A stretch of DNA of 6,915 bases from Candidatus Eiseniibacteriota bacterium (GTDB taxonomy: Bacteria; Eisenbacteria; RBG-16-71-46). The notes below the pieces were generated by a model that searched no databases, was not told where the DNA came from, and saw only the letters and a program-made list of their open reading frames with translations. A program made the position numbers and the translations under genes. Of the stretch, positions 1-4,986 are shown piece by piece. The stretch spans positions 1 through 6,915 of the forward strand of contig VBOS01000215.1 in assembly GCA_005893185.1 (NCBI GenBank). The letters are read 5' to 3'. The stretch's first letter is position 1. Each line of letters opens with the position of its first letter.

Positions 1-33
1 CAGCACGAGCAAAGCACTCCACTTTCGCTTCAT
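1..33 (-). CDS. N-terminus of a putative exported protein (partial, runs off the left edge)
   Basis: Only the first 11 codons are in the window, reading MKRKWSALLVL. This is the start of a typical Sec signal peptide: a short Lys/Arg n-region followed by a hydrophobic stretch. A purine-rich ribosome-binding site (AGGTGG at 45-40 on the minus strand) lies 6 bases before the ATG. A GTG directly precedes the ATG and could also serve as start. The gene begins 30 bases after the stop of the LTxxQ protein, so it is probably the fourth gene of the sigma-factor operon. The function of the mature protein cannot be told. In related modules a second periplasmic or outer-membrane protein often follows, but that is inference. 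Confidence 0.6.
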   Translation of the reverse strand, partial: MKRKWSALLVL

Positions 34-63
34 CACAATCCACCTCGACGCGGGATCCGCCCG

Positions 64-447
64 CTACGGTCGATCCCCGCGCCAGGGCGGACGGCCGAAG
101 CCGTGCCGTCTCTCCCGCAGGAACCGCTCCTCCATCTGCTTCCACTCTTCACGTTGCGCGGGCGTCAGCTCGCGCGCGATCGCGGCGTGCGTGCTCTCGC
201 GCACCTGCGCGTAGCCACGCCGCGATTCCTCCAGAATCCGCTCGACCCGGGTCTTCTGATCGGCCGTGAGATCGAGACGGTGCTCCATCATCTCCAGCAT
301 CGGTCCGGGCCCGCCGTGTCCGCCTTCGCGTGGGCCACCGTGTCCGCCGAAGCGGGCGCACAGGATGCCGCCGACCATCCCGAGCGAGCAGCCGACGATG
401 AAGGCCGCCAGGATCCCGATCACGAGCCCGCGCCTGCCGTTCATCAC
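64..447 (-). CDS. Membrane-anchored periplasmic LTxxQ protein, Spy/CpxP/CnrX-like (metal or stress sensor/chaperone)
   Basis: The product is 127 residues from GTG at 447, or 126 from the adjacent ATG at 444. Residues 1-6 (MMNGRR) form a basic n-region and about 7-30 a hydrophobic segment. A Gly/His-rich linker follows (33-48, with H36 and H44), then a charged helical domain (50-115). That domain carries two LTxxQ motifs, LTADQ (60-64) and LTPAQ (94-98), the hallmark of Spy, CpxP, ZraP and CnrX-type periplasmic helical-hairpin proteins. Family members bind metals or act as chaperones. Possible metal ligands here are H56, H87, H114 and Met 50/53/54, but none is proven. I-V-G-C at 17-20 fits a lipobox, so it may be a lipoprotein, although the hydrophobic run continues past the Cys and an uncleaved anchor is equally possible. 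It lies 52 bases after the putative anti-sigma gene, suggesting that it senses for, or is a target of, the sigma factor. The stop is TAG. Confidence 0.8.
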   Translation of the reverse strand: MMNGRRGLVIGILAAFIVGCSLGMVGGILCARFGGHGGPREGGHGGPGPMLEMMEHRLDLTADQKTRVERILEESRRGYAQVRESTHAAIARELTPAQREEWKQMEERFLRERRHGFGRPPWRGDRP

Positions 448-499
448 GCGCCCACCCGCCGCGCGCCCATCGCCCGCTCCCGCCCCGCACGCGCCGCCT

Positions 500-868
500 T
501 CACCGCGTGCCTCCGCTGTCCGGCGCGATGCCCGGCTCGGTGGCCGGCGTGCCGAGCACGCTCCCCGCCTCGATGCCGCGCTCAGCCAGCAGCGAATCCA
601 TGAGCGTCGCGCTCTCCGACGTGGTGGATCCCGGCGCGCTCGAGATGAGCGTGAGGGATAGCCCCGCCGACGCGACGAAGAGCGCGAGCGATGCGCCGAG
701 CGCCGCGGGCCGCATCACCCAGCGGACGACGAGCGGCTCCGCTGCGCGCGCCTCGATGCGCGCGCGCGCCCGCGTCAGCAGCGCGGGCTCGGCATCGGCG
801 CCGACCGCCGCCAGCATGCGGACGAGCTTCCGGTCCAGATCCTCTCCGTTCATCCTCTCCTCATTCAC
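500..868 (-). CDS. Putative anti-sigma factor, single transmembrane helix
   Basis: The product is 122 residues from GTG at 868, or 117 from ATG at 853. The ATG is attractive because GAGGAGAGG precedes it at once, overlapping the sigma gene's TGA; the GTG would overlap the sigma gene by 8 bases. Either way translation is probably coupled to the sigma factor. The layout is a charged cytoplasmic region (about 1-50, helical, Arg-rich), one transmembrane helix (about 55-77) and a short Ser/Thr/Pro/Gly-rich periplasmic tail (78-122). It has no cysteine, so it is not a zinc anti-sigma (HxxxCxxC) protein. I do not see a family motif. The call rests on position directly after an ECF sigma gene, size and topology, which match small anti-sigma proteins such as CnrY. 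The periplasmic tail would be the part that meets the LTxxQ protein encoded next. Confidence 0.65.
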   Translation of the reverse strand: MNEERMNGEDLDRKLVRMLAAVGADAEPALLTRARARIEARAAEPLVVRWVMRPAALGASLALFVASAGLSLTLISSAPGSTTSESATLMDSLLAERGIEAGSVLGTPATEPGIAPDSGGTR

Positions 869-1427
869 CGAGCAGACTCTCGAGCTCCCGCTTCAATGTC
901 TCGCGGGCGCGGAAGAGCCGCGACTTCACCGCCCCCACGCGGATCCCCAGCGTCTCCGCGACCTCCTCCTGCGAGAGCCCCAGCCGGTCGCGCAGGATCA
1001 CCGCCTCGCGCTGCTCCCGCGGGAGCCGCGCGATCGCGCGCTCGAGCGCGGCCAGCGCTTTCCCCTGGTCGAGCGCGCGATCCCATTCCGCCATCGGCTC
1101 CACTCTCAGCCCCGCGTGCGCGATCGGGTCGAGCGCTTCCGGCTCTCCCGCGTCGAACCGCCGCCGCCGAAGCAGGTCGCGGCACCGGTTCGCGACGATC
1201 CGCAGCACCCAGGTCCTCAATCCCCGCTCCCCCCGGAACCCCGGAGCCTTGTCGTGAACCCGGATCAAGGTGTCGGCCACCACGTCGTCCGCCTCCGCGC
1301 GGTTGCGGAGCAGGCTGCGCGCGAGCGAGACCATCGCCGGTCCCAGCTCGCGGTACAGCTCCCCCAACGCTTCCATCTCGCCCTTGCGGAGCCGGGCGAT
1401 CAGGTCCCCTTCGTTCTTGAAGGTCAG
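861..1427 (-). CDS. ECF-type RNA polymerase sigma-70 family sigma factor
   Basis: This extracytoplasmic-function sigma factor has only regions 2 and 4. With the start proposed here it has 188 residues, a usual ECF length. Region 2 covers about residues 10-88, with the ADDVVADTLIRV stretch (region 2.2) and the W-containing RGLRTWVLRIVANR stretch (2.3-2.4). Region 4 covers about 127-185, with the helix-turn-helix LSQEEVAETLGIRVGAVKSR. The first in-frame ATG is at 1376, but starting there cuts off the beginning of region 2.1. Upstream the frame reads DLIARLRKGE, normal for the family. No ATG, GTG or TTG lies there. A CTG at 1427 is preceded by a near-perfect GGGGAGGAG site with 6-base spacing, so I prefer CTG; an annotator may choose 1376. 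It heads an operon with a putative membrane anti-sigma factor and an LTxxQ protein, and probably transcribes its own operon. Confidence 0.85.
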   Translation of the reverse strand: MTFKNEGDLIARLRKGEMEALGELYRELGPAMVSLARSLLRNRAEADDVVADTLIRVHDKAPGFRGERGLRTWVLRIVANRCRDLLRRRRFDAGEPEALDPIAHAGLRVEPMAEWDRALDQGKALAALERAIARLPREQREAVILRDRLGLSQEEVAETLGIRVGAVKSRLFRARETLKRELESLLGE

Positions 1428-1431
1428 GTCG

Positions 1432-1440
1432 CTCCTCCCC
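1432..1440 (-). promoter_or_regulatory. Strong Shine-Dalgarno site supporting a CTG start of the sigma gene
   Basis: On the minus strand the sequence reads GGGGAGGAG, then four bases (CGAC), then CTG. GGAGG lies 6 bases before the CTG. No such site precedes the first ATG (1376), which has only a weak GGGCGAG-like sequence. This site decides the proposed start at 1427. Confidence 0.55.
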
Positions 1441-1454
1441 GCGCACAGTGAATG

Positions 1455-1479
1455 GACGATCGAGACCCGCAGAAGTTCC
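1455..1479 (-). promoter_or_regulatory. Candidate ECF-type promoter of the sigma operon (autoregulation)
   Basis: On the minus strand GGAACTT (1479-1473) is followed after 14 bases by CGTC (1458-1455). GGAACTT is the classical ECF -35 element and a CGTC-type -10 is common for ECF factors. Transcription would begin near 1448, leaving a leader of about 20 bases that contains the strong ribosome-binding site before the CTG at 1427. ECF operons are often transcribed by their own sigma factor, so autoregulation is the natural reading. The spacing is slightly short by the E. coli RpoE standard, and no experiment supports it. Confidence 0.5.
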
Positions 1480-1510
1480 GCTCGCGAAGGTCCCGGCCCG
1501 CGAGCCCGCT

Positions 1511-1539
1511 TTGCCCATTCTCGTCCGCCCCACTACAGT
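1511..1539 (+). promoter_or_regulatory. Candidate housekeeping sigma-70 promoter upstream of acpS
   Basis: TTGCCC (1511-1516) and TACAGT (1534-1539) are separated by exactly 17 bases. Each matches four of six bases of the -35 TTGACA and -10 TATAAT consensus. Transcription would begin near 1546, about 37 bases before the acpS GTG. It lies in the 155-base divergent region between the sigma gene and acpS, and no other candidate there looks better. The match is moderate and could be chance. Confidence 0.35.
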
Positions 1540-1582
1540 CCCGAGGCCGATCTTTGCACGGTGCAAGGTCCAGGAGAAGGGC

Positions 1583-1963
1583 GTGGCCATTCGCGGAATC
1601 GGGGTGGACGTGGTCAAAGTGGACCGGCTCTCCCAGTCGCTCGAGCGCTTCGGGGCCCGCATGGAAAACCGCCTCTTCACCCCCGGCGAGCTGGAGTACT
1701 GCCGCCGGCACAAGGACCCGCTGCCTCACCTGGCCGCGCGGTTCGCGGCCAAGGAGGCGTTCTTCAAGGCGATCGGCACCGGCCTCTCGGGCGGCGTGGG
1801 CTGGAAGCAGGCCGAGGTGCTCCAGCCCGGCGGGCACCAGCCGAAGCTCGCTCTCACGGGCGCGGCGCTCGAGCGCTTCCAGGCGCTGGGCTGCACGGCT
1901 TCCCATCTCACGCTCGCCCACGACGGCGGGCTCGCCATCGCATGCGTTGTGATCGAGGGCTGA
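1583..1963 (+). CDS. acpS: Holo-[acyl-carrier-protein] synthase (AcpS, 4'-phosphopantetheinyl transferase)
   Basis: AcpS transfers the 4'-phosphopantetheine arm from CoA to a serine of apo-ACP and so activates fatty-acid synthesis in the cytoplasm. The 126-residue product has the usual length. The N-terminus carries GIGVDVVKVDR (5-15), with Asp9 as the Mg2+ ligand. The second signature RFAAKEAFFKAIGTG (53-67) holds the catalytic Glu58 and Lys62. A His-Asp pair (113-114) begins the usual C-terminal strand. GTG at 1583 is chosen because AGGAG at 1572-1576 lies 6 bases upstream and the protein then begins exactly at the family N-terminus. The frame is open further upstream, but that stretch is low-complexity with no homology I recognise. 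It is followed 79 bases later by the biotin carboxylase gene on the same strand, so it may head a lipid and acyl-CoA operon. Confidence 0.93.
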   Translation: MAIRGIGVDVVKVDRLSQSLERFGARMENRLFTPGELEYCRRHKDPLPHLAARFAAKEAFFKAIGTGLSGGVGWKQAEVLQPGGHQPKLALTGAALERFQALGCTASHLTLAHDGGLAIACVVIEG

Positions 1964-2042
1964 TCGTGGGCGGCGCTCGCAGCGCATGGGCCGGAGGCGC
2001 GCAGCCATCGCACACCCCTGCACAGCCGAGGCGCGGACGGAG

Positions 2043-3557
2043 ATGACCCGCATTCGCCGGGTGCTGATCGCGAACCGCGGCGAGATCGCGGTGCGCGTGA
2101 TCCGCACGCTGCGCGAGCTCTCGATCACGTCCATCGCTGTGTTCAGCGAGCCCGACCGCGCCTCCCTCCACGTGCTGCTCGCCGACGAGGCCTACCCGAT
2201 CGGACCGGGACCGGCGGCCGAGAGCTACCTCGACCTCGAGCGCGTGATCGCGACCGCGCGCGCGCAGAAGGCCGACGCCATCCATCCCGGCTACGGCTTC
2301 TTCGCCGAGAGCGTTGCGTTCGCCCGCGCATGCGAGGAGGCCGGAATCGTCTTCATCGGCCCGCGCTCCGACATCATCGCAGCGCTCGGCGACAAGCTCG
2401 CGGCGCGGGCGGCGGCGCGCAGGGCGGGCGTGCCCATGGTGCCGGGCACCGAGGCGCCGCTCGCGACCCTCGAAGAGCTGCGTGCCGCTGCGCGAGGGAT
2501 CGGCTATCCGCTCATGCTCAAGGCCGCGGCCGGGGGCGGCGGCAAGGGCATGCGCAGGGTGGCACGCGAGGCCGAGCTGGAGTCGGCATGGTCGCTCACG
2601 CGCGGCGAGGCGCAAGCCGCCTTCGGCGACGCGCGGATCTACGCCGAGCGCGCGATCGAGCGCCCCCGGCACATCGAGGCGCAAATCGTGGCCGACGCGC
2701 ACGGGCGCGTGGCTTTCCTCGGCGAGCGCGAGTGCTCGATCCAGCGCCGTCACCAGAAGCTGCTGGAGGAGACGCCTTCGCCCGCTTTCGACGCCAGGCT
2801 GCGCGCGCGCTTCGCGGAGGCCGCGTGCAGGATCGCAAAGCAGGTCGGCTACCTCAACGCCGGCACCGTTGAGTTCATCTTCGAGGACGGCGAGTTCTAC
2901 TTCCTCGAGGTGAACACCCGGCTCCAGGTCGAGCATCCCGTGACCGAGATGGTGACCGGCCTCGACCTGGTCGCCGAGCAGATCCGGATCGCCGAGGGCG
3001 CGCCGCTCTCCTTCGGCGACGCGCCGCCTGCGCCGCGCGGCTGGGCGATCGAGGCCCGCGTCCTGGCCGAGGATCCGGCCGCCGGATTCATGCCCTCGGT
3101 CGGCCGCATCGAGCGCGTGCGGTTCCCGCAAGGACCGGGCGTGCGCAACGACGCCGGTGTCTACCGCGGCTTCGAGGTCCCGGTCTACTACGACTCGCTG
3201 CTCGCCAAGCTGGTGGTGTGGGCGGGCGATCGCGAGGGCGCGCGGCGGCGCCTGCTGAGGGCGCTCGACGAGTTCGTGCTCGAAGGCGTGAGCCACAACC
3301 TCGCGTTCCATCGCTGGCTGCTCACGCATCCCGAGTTCGTGGCCGGGAATCTCAGCACGCGGTTCCTCGATGAGCATTTCGACCCGGCGGCGCTGCAGGC
3401 GGGGCCCGAGTCGGCCGAGGTCGCGCTGTTCGCCGCCGCGCTCCACGAGCGCGAGGAGCGCATGCGGATCGCGGTGGCTGAGCCGAACGGGTCGCAGGCA
3501 CGCTCGAGCTGGAAGTGGCCGGAGCGCCGCCGCTCCGGCGTGCGGGAGCTGCGATGA
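2043..3557 (+). CDS. accC: Biotin carboxylase subunit of an acyl-CoA (probably propionyl-CoA) carboxylase
   Basis: This enzyme uses ATP and bicarbonate to carboxylate the biotin on its carrier protein. It has 504 residues: an N-terminal domain beginning VLIANRGEIAVR (7-18), HPGYGFFAE (81-89), the ATP-grasp domain and a C-terminal domain. Residues matching the E. coli AccC active site are present: K118, K160 in the Gly-rich LKAAAGGGGKGMR loop, H210, K239, E277, E289, N291, R293, E297 and R339. The extra tail after about residue 445 ends with a W/R-rich stretch, like the linker that joins biotin carboxylase to the next domain in fused carboxylase alpha chains. Here the carrier is a separate gene. 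ATG at 2043 is set by the family N-terminus; the ribosome-binding site is mediocre (GAGG 11 bases away). Neighbouring mutase and epimerase genes argue for propionyl-CoA rather than acetyl-CoA, so pccA would be an alternative symbol. No carboxyltransferase gene is in the window. Confidence 0.92.
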   Translation: MTRIRRVLIANRGEIAVRVIRTLRELSITSIAVFSEPDRASLHVLLADEAYPIGPGPAAESYLDLERVIATARAQKADAIHPGYGFFAESVAFARACEEAGIVFIGPRSDIIAALGDKLAARAAARRAGVPMVPGTEAPLATLEELRAAARGIGYPLMLKAAAGGGGKGMRRVAREAELESAWSLTRGEAQAAFGDARIYAERAIERPRHIEAQIVADAHGRVAFLGERECSIQRRHQKLLEETPSPAFDARLRARFAEAACRIAKQVGYLNAGTVEFIFEDGEFYFLEVNTRLQVEHPVTEMVTGLDLVAEQIRIAEGAPLSFGDAPPAPRGWAIEARVLAEDPAAGFMPSVGRIERVRFPQGPGVRNDAGVYRGFEVPVYYDSLLAKLVVWAGDREGARRRLLRALDEFVLEGVSHNLAFHRWLLTHPEFVAGNLSTRFLDEHFDPAALQAGPESAEVALFAAALHEREERMRIAVAEPNGSQARSSWKWPERRRSGVRELR

Positions 3558-3588
3558 CGAGCGCGCACGGGCAAAGCGAGAGGTGAAC

Positions 3589-3966
3589 ATGGAATCCATG
3601 CAGGCTTTCCTCAACTGGGACTTCCTCACAGCCATGATGAGCCAGTCGGTGTACGTGCTGGCCGTCGCCAACACGATCGGCACGCTCTCGGACTCGCGCA
3701 AGCTGCCGTTCAAGGTGAGCCGCACGATCGCGGCCTTGATCGCATCGCTGATGCTGACGTTCTACGCGGCGTTCAAGGGTGGCGGCGACTGGGGCATCGG
3801 ACGCGTGCTCGAGACGCTGGCGTACGCTGTGATCCTCTTCTGCCTGTCGGCCGGTACGAATCAGACCGTTCTCGCCGTCGCCCAGAGCTTCGGCGCGGGT
3901 CGCGGCGCGGCGGCCGGGCCGTCCGACGCGCATCCGCGCGGCGAATGGTGGGCGTCATGGTACTGA
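3589..3966 (+). CDS. Uncharacterised small membrane protein inside the carboxylase operon
   Basis: I do not recognise this 125-residue protein. ATG at 3589 has a good ribosome-binding site (GAGAGGTG ending 4 bases before it). Hydrophobic segments are visible at about 19-33 (short), 45-63 and 72-90, so two or three transmembrane helices are likely. Between the first two is a polar, basic loop (SDSRKLPFKVSR). A glycine-rich turn (64-71) precedes the last helix, and SAGTNQT follows it. The tail (101-125) is Gly/Ala-rich and ends with three Trp and a Tyr. The gene lies 31 bases after the biotin carboxylase stop and 31 bases before the carrier-protein start, so it is almost certainly co-transcribed. 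Its job is unknown. Size and topology recall holins or the small subunits of membrane-bound biotin-dependent decarboxylases, but I see no motif supporting either. Confidence 0.75.
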   Translation: MESMQAFLNWDFLTAMMSQSVYVLAVANTIGTLSDSRKLPFKVSRTIAALIASLMLTFYAAFKGGGDWGIGRVLETLAYAVILFCLSAGTNQTVLAVAQSFGAGRGAAAGPSDAHPRGEWWASWY

Positions 3967-3997
3967 CGCCCGGCGCCGAGCTACGCGCGGACGCACG

Positions 3998-4507
3998 ATG
4001 AAGCTCTGGGTCACGCTCGAGGGCCGCGACACCGAGGTCGATGTGCGCCTCGAAGGCGGGCATCTCGTGCTCGAAACCGATGGTCGCAGGCTCGACGCCG
4101 ACTTCCATCGCCTGCCCGACGGCGAGGTCTACTCGCTGCTCGTGAACGGCCGCTCGCACGAGGTGCGTGTATCGCCCGCGAGCCAGGGCGTGGACGTCAC
4201 GCTCCACGGCGTGCGGCTGCCGGTCGAGGTGCGCCATCCGCTCGAGAAATTGGTGCAGGCTTCCAAGCGTGCTGCCGCCGGCGGCGGCGGCGAGACCGTG
4301 GCGGCGCCCATGCCGGGGTTGATCGTTGCGCTGCGCGTGAAGCCCGGCGAGACCGTGGCGGCCGGCCAGGCGGTGGCGGTGGTGGAGGCGATGAAGATGC
4401 AGAACGAGCTGAGCGCCCGCCACGGCGGGGTCGTGAGCGCTGTGCTGGTGCGCGAGCGCGACGCCGTGAGCGCGGGCCAGCCGCTCGTGCGGATCCGGCC
4501 GGCGTGA
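3998..4507 (+). CDS. Biotin carboxyl carrier protein of acyl-CoA carboxylase
   Basis: This 169-residue protein carries the biotin that shuttles carboxyl groups between biotin carboxylase and carboxyltransferase. The C-terminal biotinyl domain (about 98-168) has the attachment motif EAMKMQN with Lys133, which lies 36 residues from the end as in most carriers. An APMPG turn (103-107) marks the domain start. Residues 1-80 are strand-rich and resemble the BT-like region found in fused propionyl-CoA carboxylase alpha chains. A Lys/Ala/Gly linker (about 88-99) joins the two. The ATG has only a weak ribosome-binding site. The stop overlaps the mutase GTG by 4 bases (GTGA), so mutase translation is probably coupled. 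Together with the separate biotin carboxylase upstream this looks like a split alpha chain. A 17-base direct repeat lies inside the gene (4289-4305 and 4346-4362). Confidence 0.92.
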   Translation: MKLWVTLEGRDTEVDVRLEGGHLVLETDGRRLDADFHRLPDGEVYSLLVNGRSHEVRVSPASQGVDVTLHGVRLPVEVRHPLEKLVQASKRAAAGGGGETVAAPMPGLIVALRVKPGETVAAGQAVAVVEAMKMQNELSARHGGVVSAVLVRERDAVSAGQPLVRIRPA

Positions 4508-4944
4508 GCGCGCGCGCGGGGAGGAAGCGGACGGGCGCGAAGGCGAAACCCGCGCGCGTTGCGTCGCCGGATGGGTCGGCTCGAAAGGCGGCCCCCGCAC
4601 CCCGCACCACGCCCTCGTGGCTCGACGTGAAGCCGGCGTACGCAGCATCCGACCTCCCGACCGATCTCGAGCGCCGCGCCCCGCCGCCCGGCACACCGCC
4701 TTTCACGCGCGGCATCCATCCCCGCATGTACCGCGACCGCCTCTGGACCATGCGCCAGTACGCCGGCTTCGGGAGCGCAGCTCAGACCAACGAGCGCTTC
4801 CGCTTCCTGCTCGCCCAGGGTCAGACCGGGCTCTCGGTGGCGTTCGATCTGCCGACCCAGATGGGCTACGACTCCGACCACGCGCTCGCGCGTGACGAGG
4901 TCGGCAAGGTGGGCGTGGCGATCTCGTGCCTCGCGGACATGTAG
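4504..4944 (+). CDS. Methylmalonyl-CoA mutase, N-terminal fragment up to the TAG
   Basis: This 146-residue open part starts at GTG 4504. It holds the basic tail (1-36), the N-terminal wrap-around segment with PPFTRGIHPRMYR, and the first barrel strands including RQYAGFG and the DLPTQMGYDSDH region. It ends at LADM just before the TAG. On its own it contains only the first part of the barrel and cannot be an active mutase. Confidence 0.6.
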   Translation: MSARAGRKRTGAKAKPARVASPDGSARKAAPAPRTTPSWLDVKPAYAASDLPTDLERRAPPPGTPPFTRGIHPRMYRDRLWTMRQYAGFGSAAQTNERFRFLLAQGQTGLSVAFDLPTQMGYDSDHALARDEVGKVGVAISCLADM

Positions 4945-4986
4945 GCGCTGCTCGAAGGCCTTCCGCTCGATCGCGTCACGTCCTCG

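Noticed and set aside
507..1451. Plus-strand open frame of 314 codons across the sigma and anti-sigma genes
   Set aside because: It is opposite a clear ECF sigma gene and has Ser/Pro/Arg-rich composition typical of antisense reading in high-GC DNA.
1448..1582. Upstream extension of acpS to GTG at 1448
   Set aside because: The extra 45 residues are not part of the AcpS fold, and a strong ribosome-binding site with proper spacing precedes GTG 1583.
3554..3586. Tiny open frame starting ATGA at the biotin carboxylase stop
   Set aside because: It codes for only ten residues and ends just before the ribosome-binding site of the membrane-protein gene; no evidence that it is translated as a product.
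1908..3725. Minus-strand open frame of 605 codons opposite the biotin carboxylase
   Set aside because: Low-complexity shadow of a well-supported gene; no motif and no sensible start.
4942..4944. TAG as a pyrrolysine codon
   Set aside because: Pyrrolysine is not known in methylmalonyl-CoA mutases, the position is normally Glu, and no pyrrolysine gene is in the window.
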